A stretch of DNA of 64,000 nt from Tepidibacter mesophilus (GCF_002724055.1 NZ_BDQY01000002.1:1-64000); one strand, 5' to 3'. Counted from the stretch's first letter, positions 31,892-41,353 are shown. Made by a program: numbers and translations. Notes: generated by a model from the sequence alone, not told the origin.

Positions 31892-32971
31892 ATGAAAGTA
31901 GATAAAATTTTAATGACTCCAGGACCTACTAATGTTCCTAAAAGGGTTTTAAATAAAATGGCTGAGAGTATGATTCATCATAGAACTGATGAGTTCGCAA
32001 ATATATTTAAAGAATTTAATGAAAGGCTTAAGTATGTATTTCAAACAGATAATACAGTACTTACCTTTCCGTCATCAGGTACAGGTGGATTAGAAGCTAG
32101 TATTGTGAATATGTTCTCTAAAAAAGACAAGGTGTTAATAGTATCTATAGGAGTTTTTGGAGATAGATTTGCAGATATAGCAAGGATATATGATATAGAA
32201 GTTGATAAATTAGATATACCTTGGGGAAAGGGAGTTGAGATTGAGGATATACAATCTAGATTAACTGATCAGCATAAAGCACTGATAGTTACTCATAATG
32301 AAACATCTACAGGTGCTAATAACAATATACAAGAAATAGGAAAGTTCATGAAAAATAAAAAACAGCTTTACATAGTGGATGCAGTCAGTTCTTTAGGAGC
32401 TATTGAAATAAAGATGGACGATTGGAATATAGATATATTAGTAAGTGGGTCACAAAAAGCTTTAATGTCACCACCTGGACTAAGTTTTATAGCAGTTAGT
32501 GAAAAAGGTTGGAAATTTAATCAAAAATCTAACATACCTAAATACTACTTTGATTTTAAAAAGGCTAAAGATAGTATAGATAAAGAATTACCACAAACTC
32601 CTTATACTCCTGCTGTAACACTTATAATTGGGGCGAATGAGGCTCTAAAAATGATACAAGAAGAAGGTATTGACAATGCTTGTAAAAGGCATGAAAGATT
32701 GGCCTATGTATTTAGAAATGGTGTAAAAAATATGGGATTAGAATTTTTTGTAGATGAAAAATATCAATCCAATACGGTCACTTCTATAAAAATGAAAAAT
32801 AAAGCGGTTAATGTTAAAACAATAATGGAGAAAGAGTTTAACATAGTAATAGCAGCTGGCCAAGGAAAATTAAAGAATGAAATTATAAGAATAGGACATA
32901 TGGGTTGTGTTGATGAAAAAATGATAAATAAAACACTACATGCATTAAATCAAACTTTAAAAAATTTTTAG
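31892..32971 (+). CDS. class V aminotransferase acting in serine synthesis
   Basis: A PLP-dependent enzyme of the alanine-glyoxylate/serine-pyruvate aminotransferase type (359 aa). MTPGPTNVP at the N terminus, SGTGGLEASI (phosphate binding), VDAVSSLG (the Asp that contacts the pyridine nitrogen) and SGSQKALMSPPG (PLP Lys, near residue 190) are intact. It sits directly upstream of serA behind a Ser T-box, so it most likely works as the phosphoserine (or serine-forming) aminotransferase in place of classical SerC. ATG 31892 follows AGGAGAGATG. Confidence 0.9.
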   Translation: MKVDKILMTPGPTNVPKRVLNKMAESMIHHRTDEFANIFKEFNERLKYVFQTDNTVLTFPSSGTGGLEASIVNMFSKKDKVLIVSIGVFGDRFADIARIYDIEVDKLDIPWGKGVEIEDIQSRLTDQHKALIVTHNETSTGANNNIQEIGKFMKNKKQLYIVDAVSSLGAIEIKMDDWNIDILVSGSQKALMSPPGLSFIAVSEKGWKFNQKSNIPKYYFDFKKAKDSIDKELPQTPYTPAVTLIIGANEALKMIQEEGIDNACKRHERLAYVFRNGVKNMGLEFFVDEKYQSNTVTSIKMKNKAVNVKTIMEKEFNIVIAAGQGKLKNEIIRIGHMGCVDEKMINKTLHALNQTLKNF

Positions 32972-33021
32972 CTAAAAAATGTGTATACTGAATACTTAAT
33001 ACAAAATTGGAGGAGATTATA

Positions 33022-34608
33022 TTGAAAAATAAGGTTATAATTACAGAGATGATAGATAAAGAAGGAATAAAGATATTAGAAAAAATAGTAGATGTAGATA
33101 TAAAAGTAGGTATTTCAAGAGAGGAATTATTGAATATAATACATGAATATAATGCTATTATAGTTAGAAGCAATACTATGGTTAATAAAGAATTATTAGA
33201 TAAAGGTATAAATCTTAAAATAGTAGGAAGAGCTGGAAATGGTATAGATAATATAGATGTAGAAACAGCTACTAAAAGAGGTATAATTGTAGCAAATACC
33301 CCTCAAAGTAATACTATGTCTGCTTGTGAACTTACTATAGGTCTTTTACTTTCTCAATCAAGAAATATACCTCAAGCTAATGAAGATACAAAACTAGGTA
33401 ATTGGGGAAGAAATTCTTTTAAAGGTGTAGAACTTTATGGAAAAACTCTTGGAATAATAGGTCTTGGAAAGATAGGATCTTTGGTTGCAACTAGAATGAA
33501 GGCTTTTGGAATGAATATAATAGCGTATGATCCGTATATAAAAGATGAAAGATTTGAAAAATTCGAGGCGACTAAAAAGGATGTATTAAAGGATTTATTA
33601 CAAGAGTCAGACTTTATTACTGTACATACTCCTAAAACAGAAGAAACTATAAATATAATAGATTACGATGAAATAGAATGTATGAAAATGGGAGTTAGAC
33701 TGGTCAATGCAGCTAGGGGTGGAATTGTAAATGAGGATGCATTATTAAAAGGAATACAGGATGGTAAAATAGCAAGTGCAGCTCTTGATGTTCATAAAAT
33801 AGAGCCTTGCGTTAATAGTAAGTTATTTGATCATCCAAATATAGTAGTTACTCCTCATATAGGAGCAGGAACCATAGAAGCACAAGAAAATGTTGGAAAG
33901 ACAATTGCTAATCAGATTATAAATGGACTAAATGGCGATATTGTCACTAATGCAGTTAATCTTCCAACTATTCATAGAGAAGAGCTTAAGGTAATTAAGC
34001 CTTATATTGAACTTGCAGAAAAACTAGGAAAAATATATTATCAGATTCATAATGAGGCAATTGAATTTGTAGATATTCAATATCATGGAAATATAGCTTC
34101 TCAAGATGTTCAAATGGTTACTATAGCTTTTATAAAAGGTCTTTTAGAACCCGTTATGAAGGAGAATGTAAACTATATAAATGCTCATTTATGTGCTAAA
34201 AATAGAGGGATAATTGTAAATGAAGAAAAGAAAAAAGAGAATTATAAAAATTATGTAGACTCAATGTCTATAAAAATAAAAAATAAAAATGGTGAATTTA
34301 CTTTGCTTGGGAGCTTATCTTCAAAAAAGGAAGGAAAGCTTGTTGAAATTCATGGATATGAAGTAGATGTAAACCCAACTAGACACATGTTGTTTATACA
34401 AAACTGGGATGTTCCAGGGGTAATAGGTGATATAGGAATGGTCCTAGGAAAGAACCATGTAAATGTTGCAACTATGCAAGTTGGTAGAAATATAAAAGGG
34501 GAAAAAGCTTTAATGATATTAAATATAGATGAAGGAGTATCAAAAGAGTCTATTGAAGATGTATCAAATGTTAAAAATGTATTATGGGCTAAAGGTATAA
34601 AGTTATAG
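33022..34608 (+). CDS. serA: D-3-phosphoglycerate dehydrogenase
   Basis: First enzyme of the phosphorylated serine pathway, NAD-dependent. The substrate and NAD domains carry GRAGNGIDNID, LGIIGLGKIGS (Rossmann glycines near residues 149-159), the catalytic Arg in VNAARGGIVNE, the Glu region and ALDVHKIEP, and HIGAGT. A regulatory ASB domain (about 315-440) and a C-terminal ACT domain (about 450-528, HMLFIQNWDVPGVIG) indicate possible serine feedback. At 528 aa it is a long-form SerA. I chose TTG 33022, spaced from GGAGGAG, over TTG 33007, which precedes the site. Confidence 0.95.
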   Translation: MKNKVIITEMIDKEGIKILEKIVDVDIKVGISREELLNIIHEYNAIIVRSNTMVNKELLDKGINLKIVGRAGNGIDNIDVETATKRGIIVANTPQSNTMSACELTIGLLLSQSRNIPQANEDTKLGNWGRNSFKGVELYGKTLGIIGLGKIGSLVATRMKAFGMNIIAYDPYIKDERFEKFEATKKDVLKDLLQESDFITVHTPKTEETINIIDYDEIECMKMGVRLVNAARGGIVNEDALLKGIQDGKIASAALDVHKIEPCVNSKLFDHPNIVVTPHIGAGTIEAQENVGKTIANQIINGLNGDIVTNAVNLPTIHREELKVIKPYIELAEKLGKIYYQIHNEAIEFVDIQYHGNIASQDVQMVTIAFIKGLLEPVMKENVNYINAHLCAKNRGIIVNEEKKKENYKNYVDSMSIKIKNKNGEFTLLGSLSSKKEGKLVEIHGYEVDVNPTRHMLFIQNWDVPGVIGDIGMVLGKNHVNVATMQVGRNIKGEKALMILNIDEGVSKESIEDVSNVKNVLWAKGIKL

Positions 34609-34619
34609 GGAGTGATTTT

Positions 34620-35414
34620 ATGAAAATAGGATATGCAGCATCTGTTGGAGAAGAAAGCATACTTGATTGTATGGAATTTGCTAAAATCAATGGATTCAAT
34701 GCAGTTGAAATAAATATGAATATGAAGTGTTTTTTTCCTGAAAATTATGATGAGAAAGATATAGAAAATATAAAAAAATATAAAAAAGAAAATAATATAG
34801 AGATTACTATGCATGCACCTGAGGACATATCTCTTTTAACTCTTCACGAAAATGTTAGAAATGCTGGTATTGATAGATTGAAAGCAATTATAGAATTTGG
34901 AAAAAATATAGATGCAAGTAGAATAACAATACACATAGGAGTGACTCCTTATTTTACATTAACAGATAAACAGTATTATTTAGATGATATATATTATGAA
35001 GAATATAGAAGTATTTTAAAACATTCTTTAATGGATTTGAGCGATTGTTGTAAAGATAAGATTAAACTTTGTGTTGAAAATTCAGGACGATTTACTAAAA
35101 GACTATATCAAGAGGTTTTATCAGACATTATATATAAAAAAAATATATTCTTAACTTGGGATATAGGTCATTCTTATTTAGAAACATACGATGAAATAAA
35201 ATTTTTTAAAAATAATATAAATAAAATTAAAACTATTCATGTTCATGATGTAAATGATATAAGTGACCATCAAGTGGTAGGAGATGGAAAACTTGATTTT
35301 TCAAAGTATATAGAAGATATAGGATGTGAAGATAAGATTTATATATTAGAGGTAAGACCTAGAGAAAAAGCTTTGAAATCATTAAAAAATTTCAGAAAGT
35401 TTATAGAAAACTAA
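34620..35414 (+). CDS. TIM-barrel sugar-phosphate isomerase/AP-endonuclease-2 family protein
   Basis: A 264-aa protein of the xylose-isomerase-like TIM-barrel superfamily. The usual metal-ligand stretches are seen: TMHAPED, TIHIGVTP, LCVENSG (Glu), TWDIGHS (Asp/His), TIHVHDVND and ILEVRP (Glu). It starts 11 nt after serA and so belongs to the serine operon, but its substrate is unknown; a role in carbon metabolism linked to serine is inferred only from context. Confidence 0.82.
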   Translation: MKIGYAASVGEESILDCMEFAKINGFNAVEINMNMKCFFPENYDEKDIENIKKYKKENNIEITMHAPEDISLLTLHENVRNAGIDRLKAIIEFGKNIDASRITIHIGVTPYFTLTDKQYYLDDIYYEEYRSILKHSLMDLSDCCKDKIKLCVENSGRFTKRLYQEVLSDIIYKKNIFLTWDIGHSYLETYDEIKFFKNNINKIKTIHVHDVNDISDHQVVGDGKLDFSKYIEDIGCEDKIYILEVRPREKALKSLKNFRKFIEN

Positions 35415-35424
35415 AATTTTATTA

Positions 35425-35453
35425 TTGACGAAACTAAAAGTGTATTGTATTAT
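35425..35453 (+). promoter_or_regulatory. sigma-A promoter of the lysine-riboswitch transcript
   Basis: TTGACG (35425-35430), a 17-nt spacer and TATTAT (35448-35453). It begins right after the stop codon of the TIM-barrel gene. Confidence 0.75.
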
Positions 35454-35477
35454 TATGAAATAACAAGTGAACGAAAA

Positions 35478-35738
35478 AAAGATAGAGGTTGCATTGTTTA
35501 ATAGTACTGCTTTGGAGTTAAGCACTATGAAGAAGCATGAAAGGAAATAATGCCGAAGTTTTACAACTGATGCTTTAAGGTTGTAGAGTTGGGGTTGCAT
35601 ATAATATGTGCAACACTGTCACAAATATTTATTTGTGGAGAGCTATCATTCAAATGGAAGTAGGCAATTAATCCTATTCATAAGGTATTAATTTAAATAT
35701 GCTTATTTAACCTTGAGTGAAGACTCAAGGTTTTTTTG
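35478..35738 (+). ncRNA. lysine riboswitch (L box)
   Basis: The aptamer runs from GATAGAGGTTGCA to GGAGAGCTATC (P1 pairing GATAG/CTATC, 35481-35647). Conserved pieces are AGTACTGCTTTGGAG, GGAAATAATGCCGAAG, the GTTGGGGTTGC segment and CACTGTCAC. An expression-platform terminator AACCTTGAGT/ACTCAAGGTT with seven T residues lies at 35709-35738. Lysine binding should terminate transcription before the NhaC-family gene. Confidence 0.93.
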
Positions 35739-35799
35739 TTTTGATGGACTTTTCTCCAAAAAATTTCGCTTGTACCAATAAATTTGAGGAGGAGTAAAA

Positions 35800-37545
35800 A
35801 TGAGAAAAAGAGGATTTATTTTAATTTTAACTTTTATGATGTTTGCTTTATGTATGAATCTGGGTTTTGCGGAGGAATTAGACCCAGCTCAAGTTAATGC
35901 AGATAAGTTTGGGTTATTGACTTTATTGCCACCGTTAGTTGCTATAGTATTAGCATTTATAACTAAGAATGTCGTATTATCATTGTTTTTAGGTGTATTT
36001 TCGGGAACCTTTTTAGTTAGTTTAAGTGGTTCTAATATCTTTATGGCTTTATTTAATGGATTTTTATCTATAATAGACAAGGTTTTAGCGTCGTTAGCAG
36101 ACCCTTGGGATGCAGGTATTATTCTTCAGTGTTTAACTATAGGTGGACTTATTGCACTTATAACTAGAATGGGTGGAGCTAAAGCTATAGCTGAGAGTCT
36201 TGCTAAAAGAGCCAAGTCTGCTAGAAGTGCTCAAATATTTACTTGGATTTTAGGATTAATAGTATTCTTTGATGATTATGCAAATGCACTTATAGTAGGA
36301 CCTATAATGAGACCTGTAACAGATAAAATGAAAATATCAAGAGAAAAATTATCGTTTATAATAGATGCAACTGCAGCTCCTATAGCTGGTATTGCTATTA
36401 TATCTACTTGGATTGGTTATGAAATAAGCTTAATAAAGGATGCTTATGCAAGTATAGGTCAGCAGGTGAATGCTTATTCTGTATTTATATCTACTATTCC
36501 TTATAGATTTTACAATATATTAATTCTTGTATTCATAGTTTGTACTGCTCTATTCTTAAGAGAATTTGGACCAATGCTTAAGTCTGAGAGAAGAGCTAGA
36601 ACTAGTGGGAAGGTTTTAGCTGATGAAATAGACTCGAGATTTGAAGAAGAAAGTAAAGAAATTCAACCTAAAGAGGGAATTAAGCTTAGTGTATGGAATG
36701 CAATAATTCCTATAGGTGTTTTAATATTTGCATCTTTACTTGGTTTTTACTACAATGGATACAATACTATAATGGGTGGAGAAGATACTGTTTTAATAGA
36801 ATTATTAAAGAATTCTCCTGTTTCATTTGCAGCTGTTAGAGAAACTTTTGGAGCATCTGATGCTAGTATCGTATTATTTCAGGGTGCACTATTTGCAAGT
36901 ATAGTAGCTATTGTAATGGGTACTAGTCAAAAAATATTTAAGGTATCAGAAGCTATTGATACGTGGGTAAAAGGAATGAATTCGTTAGTTATAACAGGTG
37001 TTATATTATTACTTGCATGGTCTTTAAGTAGTGTTATAAAAGAACTTGGAACTGCTAAGTTTTTAGTATCTGTATTATCTGGTGCTATACCAAAGTTCTT
37101 ACTTCCATCTATAATATTTGCACTTGCAGCTGTTATATCTTTTGCAACAGGTACATCTTATGGAACGATGGGTATACTTATGCCTCTTACTATACCTCTT
37201 GCACATGCTATATCGCCAGAGTCTTCATATATTATAATGAGTGCTGGAGCTGTTTTAACTGGAGCTACTTTTGGGGATCATTGTTCACCTATTTCAGATA
37301 CAACTATATTATCTTCAATGGGAGCAGGATGTAACCATATAGATCATGTTAATACTCAAATTGTATATGCTTTAACAGTAGGTGCTATATCTATATTATT
37401 TGGATATTTACCAGCAGGTTTAGGAGTTTCTGTATATTTGACGCTTCCAATAGCTATTTTAGCAATAATTGGTACTGTGTATTTTGTAGGAACTCCAGTA
37501 GAGGATGCAGAAAGTGCATCTTTAAAGGATGTAGCTGATTTATAA
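35800..37545 (+). CDS. NhaC-family transporter, probable lysine carrier
   Basis: A 581-aa polytopic membrane protein of the Na+/H+ antiporter NhaC superfamily. It has a cleavable-looking N-terminal segment, FFDDYANALIVGP, IDATAAPIAGIAIISTWIGYE and the late GATFGDHCSPISDTTILSS motif typical of this family. Proteins of this group under lysine riboswitches are regarded as lysine transporters; here the riboswitch directly precedes the gene, so lysine uptake is the favoured role over Na+/H+ exchange. ATG 35800 follows GAGGAGGAG. A 44-bp terminator follows at 37564-37607. Confidence 0.9.
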   Translation: MRKRGFILILTFMMFALCMNLGFAEELDPAQVNADKFGLLTLLPPLVAIVLAFITKNVVLSLFLGVFSGTFLVSLSGSNIFMALFNGFLSIIDKVLASLADPWDAGIILQCLTIGGLIALITRMGGAKAIAESLAKRAKSARSAQIFTWILGLIVFFDDYANALIVGPIMRPVTDKMKISREKLSFIIDATAAPIAGIAIISTWIGYEISLIKDAYASIGQQVNAYSVFISTIPYRFYNILILVFIVCTALFLREFGPMLKSERRARTSGKVLADEIDSRFEEESKEIQPKEGIKLSVWNAIIPIGVLIFASLLGFYYNGYNTIMGGEDTVLIELLKNSPVSFAAVRETFGASDASIVLFQGALFASIVAIVMGTSQKIFKVSEAIDTWVKGMNSLVITGVILLLAWSLSSVIKELGTAKFLVSVLSGAIPKFLLPSIIFALAAVISFATGTSYGTMGILMPLTIPLAHAISPESSYIIMSAGAVLTGATFGDHCSPISDTTILSSMGAGCNHIDHVNTQIVYALTVGAISILFGYLPAGLGVSVYLTLPIAILAIIGTVYFVGTPVEDAESASLKDVADL

Positions 37546-37563
37546 TCATCATTATGTAATCGC

Positions 37564-37607
37564 AAAAATGACGTTTATTGAAATGTATTTCAATGAACGT
37601 CATTTTT
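37564..37607 (+). terminator. Rho-independent terminator
   Basis: AAAAATGACGTT-ATTGAAAT pairs with ATTTCAAT-AACGTCATTTTT with one internal mismatch and a 2-nt loop. Confidence 0.88.
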
Positions 37608-37758
37608 AGTTTACTAAATATAAATAAGGTATATATGGATATGAGGCCTGTAAAAAAATAGGAATGTATAATCGTTTTTTATTGTATATACATGTGTTAT
37701 AATATATAGGTTATTATATAAACTTGTAAGATATAGACAAAAAGGAGAGAAAATATAT

Positions 37759-38505
37759 ATGGATGCATTTTGGAAAGCTACATATGACTCAAAAAGTTTT
37801 AATCTTTATTCAAAAAGTCATATAACAACTTTGATAATAATAGGGGCTATTATCTTAGGAATGTTTTTAATGAGAGAATATATACATAAAAATAGAAGAA
37901 AAGTGGGGCTTAGTATAGGGATAATGCTTATTGTTCAACAATTTTTTATGTATTCTTGGTATGTAACTTCTGGAAATTTTACGTTGCAAGAATCTCTACC
38001 TTTATATATATGTAGGGTAACGACTATTTTGTGTATTGTAATGATTTTAAAAGAGAGTTATGGTTTTTTTGAAGTAGCTTATTTTTGGGGAATGTCAGGT
38101 AGTGTTGTTGCTTTAATAACTCCTGATCCTGGGTTTGAATTTCCTCATGTTATGTTTGTACAATTTTTTATGGGCCATGGCGGGATGCTAATATCTGTAT
38201 TATTTATGATGTGTTTTTACAAATTTGAACCAAAACTATCATCGCTTAAAAAAACTATAAACTGGACAATAGTATACTTTGCAGGAGTAGAGGTAGTAAA
38301 CTATGCTATAGGAGCTAATTATTCATATTTAAGAAGCAAGCCACTGAGTAAAAGTCCACTTGACTATTTACCACCTTATCCATATTATGTTCCTATACTT
38401 GCCATTATAGCAGTAGGTATATTTTCACTATGGTATATACCTTTTTATATAAGAGATAAAAAAAATGAAATAATAAAAGAAAAAGAAGAAGTGACTAGTT
38501 ATTAA
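37759..38505 (+). CDS. YwaF-like (TIGR02206) membrane protein
   Basis: A 248-aa membrane protein with six to seven helices. The conserved features of the TIGR02206/YwaF family are visible: the helix-2 charge run, LPLYICRVTTIL, FWGMSGSVVALITPDP, FFMGHGGML and a YLRSKP...PYPYYVPIL segment. No function is established. ATG 37759 follows AAAGGAGAGA. Followed by terminator 38510-38542. Confidence 0.85.
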   Translation: MDAFWKATYDSKSFNLYSKSHITTLIIIGAIILGMFLMREYIHKNRRKVGLSIGIMLIVQQFFMYSWYVTSGNFTLQESLPLYICRVTTILCIVMILKESYGFFEVAYFWGMSGSVVALITPDPGFEFPHVMFVQFFMGHGGMLISVLFMMCFYKFEPKLSSLKKTINWTIVYFAGVEVVNYAIGANYSYLRSKPLSKSPLDYLPPYPYYVPILAIIAVGIFSLWYIPFYIRDKKNEIIKEKEEVTSY

Positions 38506-38509
38506 TAAG

Positions 38510-38542
38510 AGTCTGTTGATTATTTAATCAACAGACTTTTTG
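38510..38542 (+). terminator. Rho-independent terminator
   Basis: AGTCTGTTGAT pairs with ATCAACAGACT around TATTTA and is followed by TTTTT; the next gene's ribosome binding site begins immediately after. Confidence 0.85.
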
Positions 38543-38554
38543 GGAGGTATGTAT

Positions 38555-39205
38555 ATGATAAAACAATATAAAACTATACATGAATACGGACAAGATGAAG
38601 TTATAATAGAAAAGTCTAGATTTATAGGCTATGCAAAACCTGTTGAGACTGAAGAAGAAGCTATGGAATTTATCAATGAAATCAAAAAAAAGCACAAGGA
38701 TGCAACTCATAACGTATGGGCATATACATTAGGTATGAATATGGATATTCAAAGATACAGTGATGATGGAGAACCATCAGGAACGGCTGGCATACCTAGC
38801 CTTGAAGTTATAAAAAAAGAAGATTTGAGAAATGTAGCAGTAGTTGTTACAAGATATTTTGGAGGAATAAAATTAGGAGCAGGTGGACTTGTTAGAGCGT
38901 ATACAAAAGGAGCTAAGATAGGGCTTAATTCATCAAAAATAATAGATAAAATTTTATATACTGATATAAGATTTAAAATGGATTATACTCTTTTAGGAAA
39001 AGTTCAAAATGAACTTATGAATTTGGGATACATAATAAAAGAAATATTATATGAAGATATGGTTACAATAGTAGTATACTCAAAATCAGATGAAGTAGAA
39101 GTAGTAAAGAATAAAATAATAGATATAACAAGTTCTAATGTTGAAGTTGAACAAAAGGAAGATTTTTATCTATCAAAATATAATGATGAAATACTTTTAG
39201 ATTAA
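38555..39205 (+). CDS. YigZ/IMPACT-family protein
   Basis: A 216-aa cytoplasmic protein with the UPF0029/IMPACT N-terminal domain (DEVIIEKSRFIGYAKPV, KKHKDATHNVWAY, SDDGEPSGTAG and RYFGGIKLGAGGLVRAY) and a C-terminal EF-G domain V-like region (about 140-205). The role is thought to relate to translation regulation; the precise function is unknown. I chose ATG 38555, 7 nt after GGGAGG, rather than upstream in-frame codons overlapping the site. Confidence 0.9.
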   Translation: MIKQYKTIHEYGQDEVIIEKSRFIGYAKPVETEEEAMEFINEIKKKHKDATHNVWAYTLGMNMDIQRYSDDGEPSGTAGIPSLEVIKKEDLRNVAVVVTRYFGGIKLGAGGLVRAYTKGAKIGLNSSKIIDKILYTDIRFKMDYTLLGKVQNELMNLGYIIKEILYEDMVTIVVYSKSDEVEVVKNKIIDITSSNVEVEQKEDFYLSKYNDEILLD

Positions 39206-39245
39206 GTTATAATGGGTATAAATCCTTATGACAGGAGGGTATAGT

Positions 39246-39635
39246 ATGACAATTGAAAAACTAAAACAAGAAATGATAGAAATGAAAAAATGGGTAGTTG
39301 TAGGAGTTACAGAAGATAAGAGTAAATATGGGTATAAAATATTCAAAAAACTAAATGATAAGGGTTATATAACACACGGAGTTAACCCTAAGTACAACGA
39401 GATAGAAGGGTATCAAATATATGAATCTATAAAAGATATACCAGAAAAAGTTGATTGTGTAAGTGTAGTAGTTAATCCTAAAATATCAAACAAACTACTT
39501 GATGATATATCAGAGCTTGGATTAAAAAATGTATGGTTTCAACCTGGAAGTTTTGATGAAGAGACGATAGATAAGGCTAACAAACTTGGACTTAATATAG
39601 TTTACTATGATTGCTTATATGTAGAACTAGGATAA
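39246..39635 (+). CDS. CoA-binding (YccU-like) protein
   Basis: A 129-aa single Rossmann CoA-binding domain: WVVVGVTEDKSKYGYKIF, KGYITHGVNPKY, DCVSVVVNP and NVWFQPGS are colinear with the family. Its physiological role is unknown. ATG 39246 follows AGGAGGGTATAGT. It converges on the TauE-like pair, with a 21-bp perfect hairpin between them. Confidence 0.88.
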   Translation: MTIEKLKQEMIEMKKWVVVGVTEDKSKYGYKIFKKLNDKGYITHGVNPKYNEIEGYQIYESIKDIPEKVDCVSVVVNPKISNKLLDDISELGLKNVWFQPGSFDEETIDKANKLGLNIVYYDCLYVELG

Positions 39636-39647
39636 AAAAATGAAGAT

Positions 39648-39694
39648 AAAGTGAGGTCACTGAAAAACAATAAGTTTTTCAGTGACCTCACTTT
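39648..39694. terminator. 21-bp perfect stem, bidirectional terminator
   Basis: AAAGTGAGGTCACTGAAAAAC (39648-39668) pairs perfectly with 39674-39694 around AATAA. The stop codon of the minus-strand TauE-like gene is inside the stem. Confidence 0.88.
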
Positions 39695-40056
39695 GGAGTA
39701 GTGTCTTTTCTCTGTAAACCTTTTTTTATTTCGTAAACTCCCATTATAAATAAAAATACTCCGAATATCTTTCTTAAAAAATCGGAGTTTAAATTTGATG
39801 ATATTTTGGATCCTAACAAAGCACCTATTACTCCAAATGAAACTATAGGTAGTATAACTTTATACTCCACACTCTTATTTTTTATGTGAAAAATAAGTGC
39901 AAATATAGTCATTGGAATAGATGCCAATAAATTAACACTTTGAGCCATTTTTTGATCTATAGAAGTTAAAAATAATAGAGAAGGTATAAGAATTGTTCCT
40001 CCACCTATACCCATACCACCTATAATACCTGATAAAATCCCTATTAATATAAGCAT
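39688..40056 (-). CDS. half-size TauE/SafE-family permease, second half
   Basis: A 122-aa, four-helix membrane protein. The N terminus ILIGILSGIIGGMGIGGGTIL has the glycine-rich TauE/SafE repeat signature. Normal family members have about 250 aa with two such repeats; here each repeat is its own ORF. Its ATG overlaps the stop of the upstream half (TAATG), so the two are translationally coupled and probably form a heterodimer. The substrate (sulfite, organosulfonate or other anion) is unknown. Confidence 0.85.
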   Translation of the reverse strand: MLILIGILSGIIGGMGIGGGTILIPSLLFLTSIDQKMAQSVNLLASIPMTIFALIFHIKNKSVEYKVILPIVSFGVIGALLGSKISSNLNSDFLRKIFGVFLFIMGVYEIKKGLQRKDTTPK

Positions 40057-40403
40057 TAAAACACCATCCTTAAGGAAGCTATTATCATAAAAAATCCAAA
40101 TATTAATCTAAGTTTTGGACCTGAAAATTTGTTCAAAAGTCTAGCTCCTATAATTCCTCCGATAGTGGCTCCAATAGCAACTTTATAGGTAACACCTAAA
40201 TTAAATATACCATTTTTTATGTATATAAATGAACTGGTAAGTGTAAAAAATATTATTATGCTAAGAGCAGTTGCATGAGATTTATGTTCCTCTATTTCTA
40301 AAATGTTATTAAGAGCAGGAACGAGTATACTTCCACCACCAGAACCGAATATACCATTTATAAACCCTGTTATAAAACCTATCAATATAGTTTTTATATT
40401 CAT
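40056..40403 (-). CDS. half-size TauE/SafE-family permease, first half
   Basis: A 115-aa, four-helix membrane protein starting LIGFITGFINGIFGSGGGSILVP, the first-repeat signature of TauE/SafE. It has GATIGGIIGARLLNK in its third helix, again typical. It is complete in itself with an ATG start and a stop that overlaps the start of the partner by one base, so this is a clean split and not a frameshift wreck. Confidence 0.85.
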   Translation of the reverse strand: MNIKTILIGFITGFINGIFGSGGGSILVPALNNILEIEEHKSHATALSIIIFFTLTSSFIYIKNGIFNLGVTYKVAIGATIGGIIGARLLNKFSGPKLRLIFGFFMIIASLRMVF

Positions 40404-40533
40404 ATTTTATCACCAGTATTATTTTTATCATAAACTACGAAATATATTTATGATATAATTAAATTTATGTAAAATAAATTAATAAATTTGACTTATAATA
40501 AATAGAGATATATATATAGAAAGGGGTTATGGA

Positions 40534-41283
40534 ATGTTGACTATAGAACAAAAAATAGAAAAAACTGTACAGTGGTTGAGAGAACAAGTTAGAATATCTG
40601 GTACTAATGGATTGGTAGTAGGAATTTCTGGAGGTATAGACTCAGCTCTTGTTGCTTGTTTGATTAAAAAGGCATTTCCTGATAATTCATTAGGAGTAAT
40701 TATGCCAATAAAAAGTAATCCTAAGGATAGAGAAGATGCTTTAAAGGTTGTTAAGGCTTGTAACATAAAGTACTTGGATTTAGATTTAACTGAAGTTCAA
40801 TCTAAATTGTTCGATATAGTAATTGATAACATGAAAGATAAGGGTATATATAATGAAGATAACGCTAGAATATCAGATGCCAATCTAAGAGCTAGAGTGA
40901 GAATGAGCACTCTTTATACAGTAGCGAATAATTTAAACTATATGGTAGTTGGAACTGATAATGCAGCTGAAGTACATACTGGATATTTTACTAAATACGG
41001 TGATGGAGGGGTAGATATACTTCCTATATCTAACTTAACAAAGAGAGAAGTTTATGAATGGTCAGAGGTTTTAGGTGTTCCTGAATCTGTCTTAAATAGA
41101 GCGCCATCTGCAGGTCTTTGGGAAGGACAAACTGATGAGAATGAAATGGGAACAACTTATGACATGATAGATAAAGTAGTTAAAGGAGAAGATGTGCCTC
41201 AAAAGGACAAGGAGATAATAGATAGATTACATAAAAGATCAGAGCACAAAAGAATTATGCCTCCAAAGCCTCCAATTTTCTAG
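40534..41283 (+). CDS. nadE: NH3-dependent NAD+ synthetase
   Basis: Last step of NAD synthesis, adenylating deamido-NAD and amidating it with ammonia. The PP-loop GISGGIDSALVA (about 31-42), GTDNAAEVHTGYFTKYGDGG and SAGLWEGQTDENEMG are intact. At 249 aa it lacks a glutaminase domain, hence the ammonia-dependent type. ATG 40534 follows AAAGGGGTTAT. Confidence 0.95.
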   Translation: MLTIEQKIEKTVQWLREQVRISGTNGLVVGISGGIDSALVACLIKKAFPDNSLGVIMPIKSNPKDREDALKVVKACNIKYLDLDLTEVQSKLFDIVIDNMKDKGIYNEDNARISDANLRARVRMSTLYTVANNLNYMVVGTDNAAEVHTGYFTKYGDGGVDILPISNLTKREVYEWSEVLGVPESVLNRAPSAGLWEGQTDENEMGTTYDMIDKVVKGEDVPQKDKEIIDRLHKRSEHKRIMPPKPPIF

Positions 41284-41353
41284 TTTGTTTACTAAAATGA
41301 AAATTTATGTTAAAATTACAATGTTTAATGTTGATATTAAGGAGTGAGAGATT

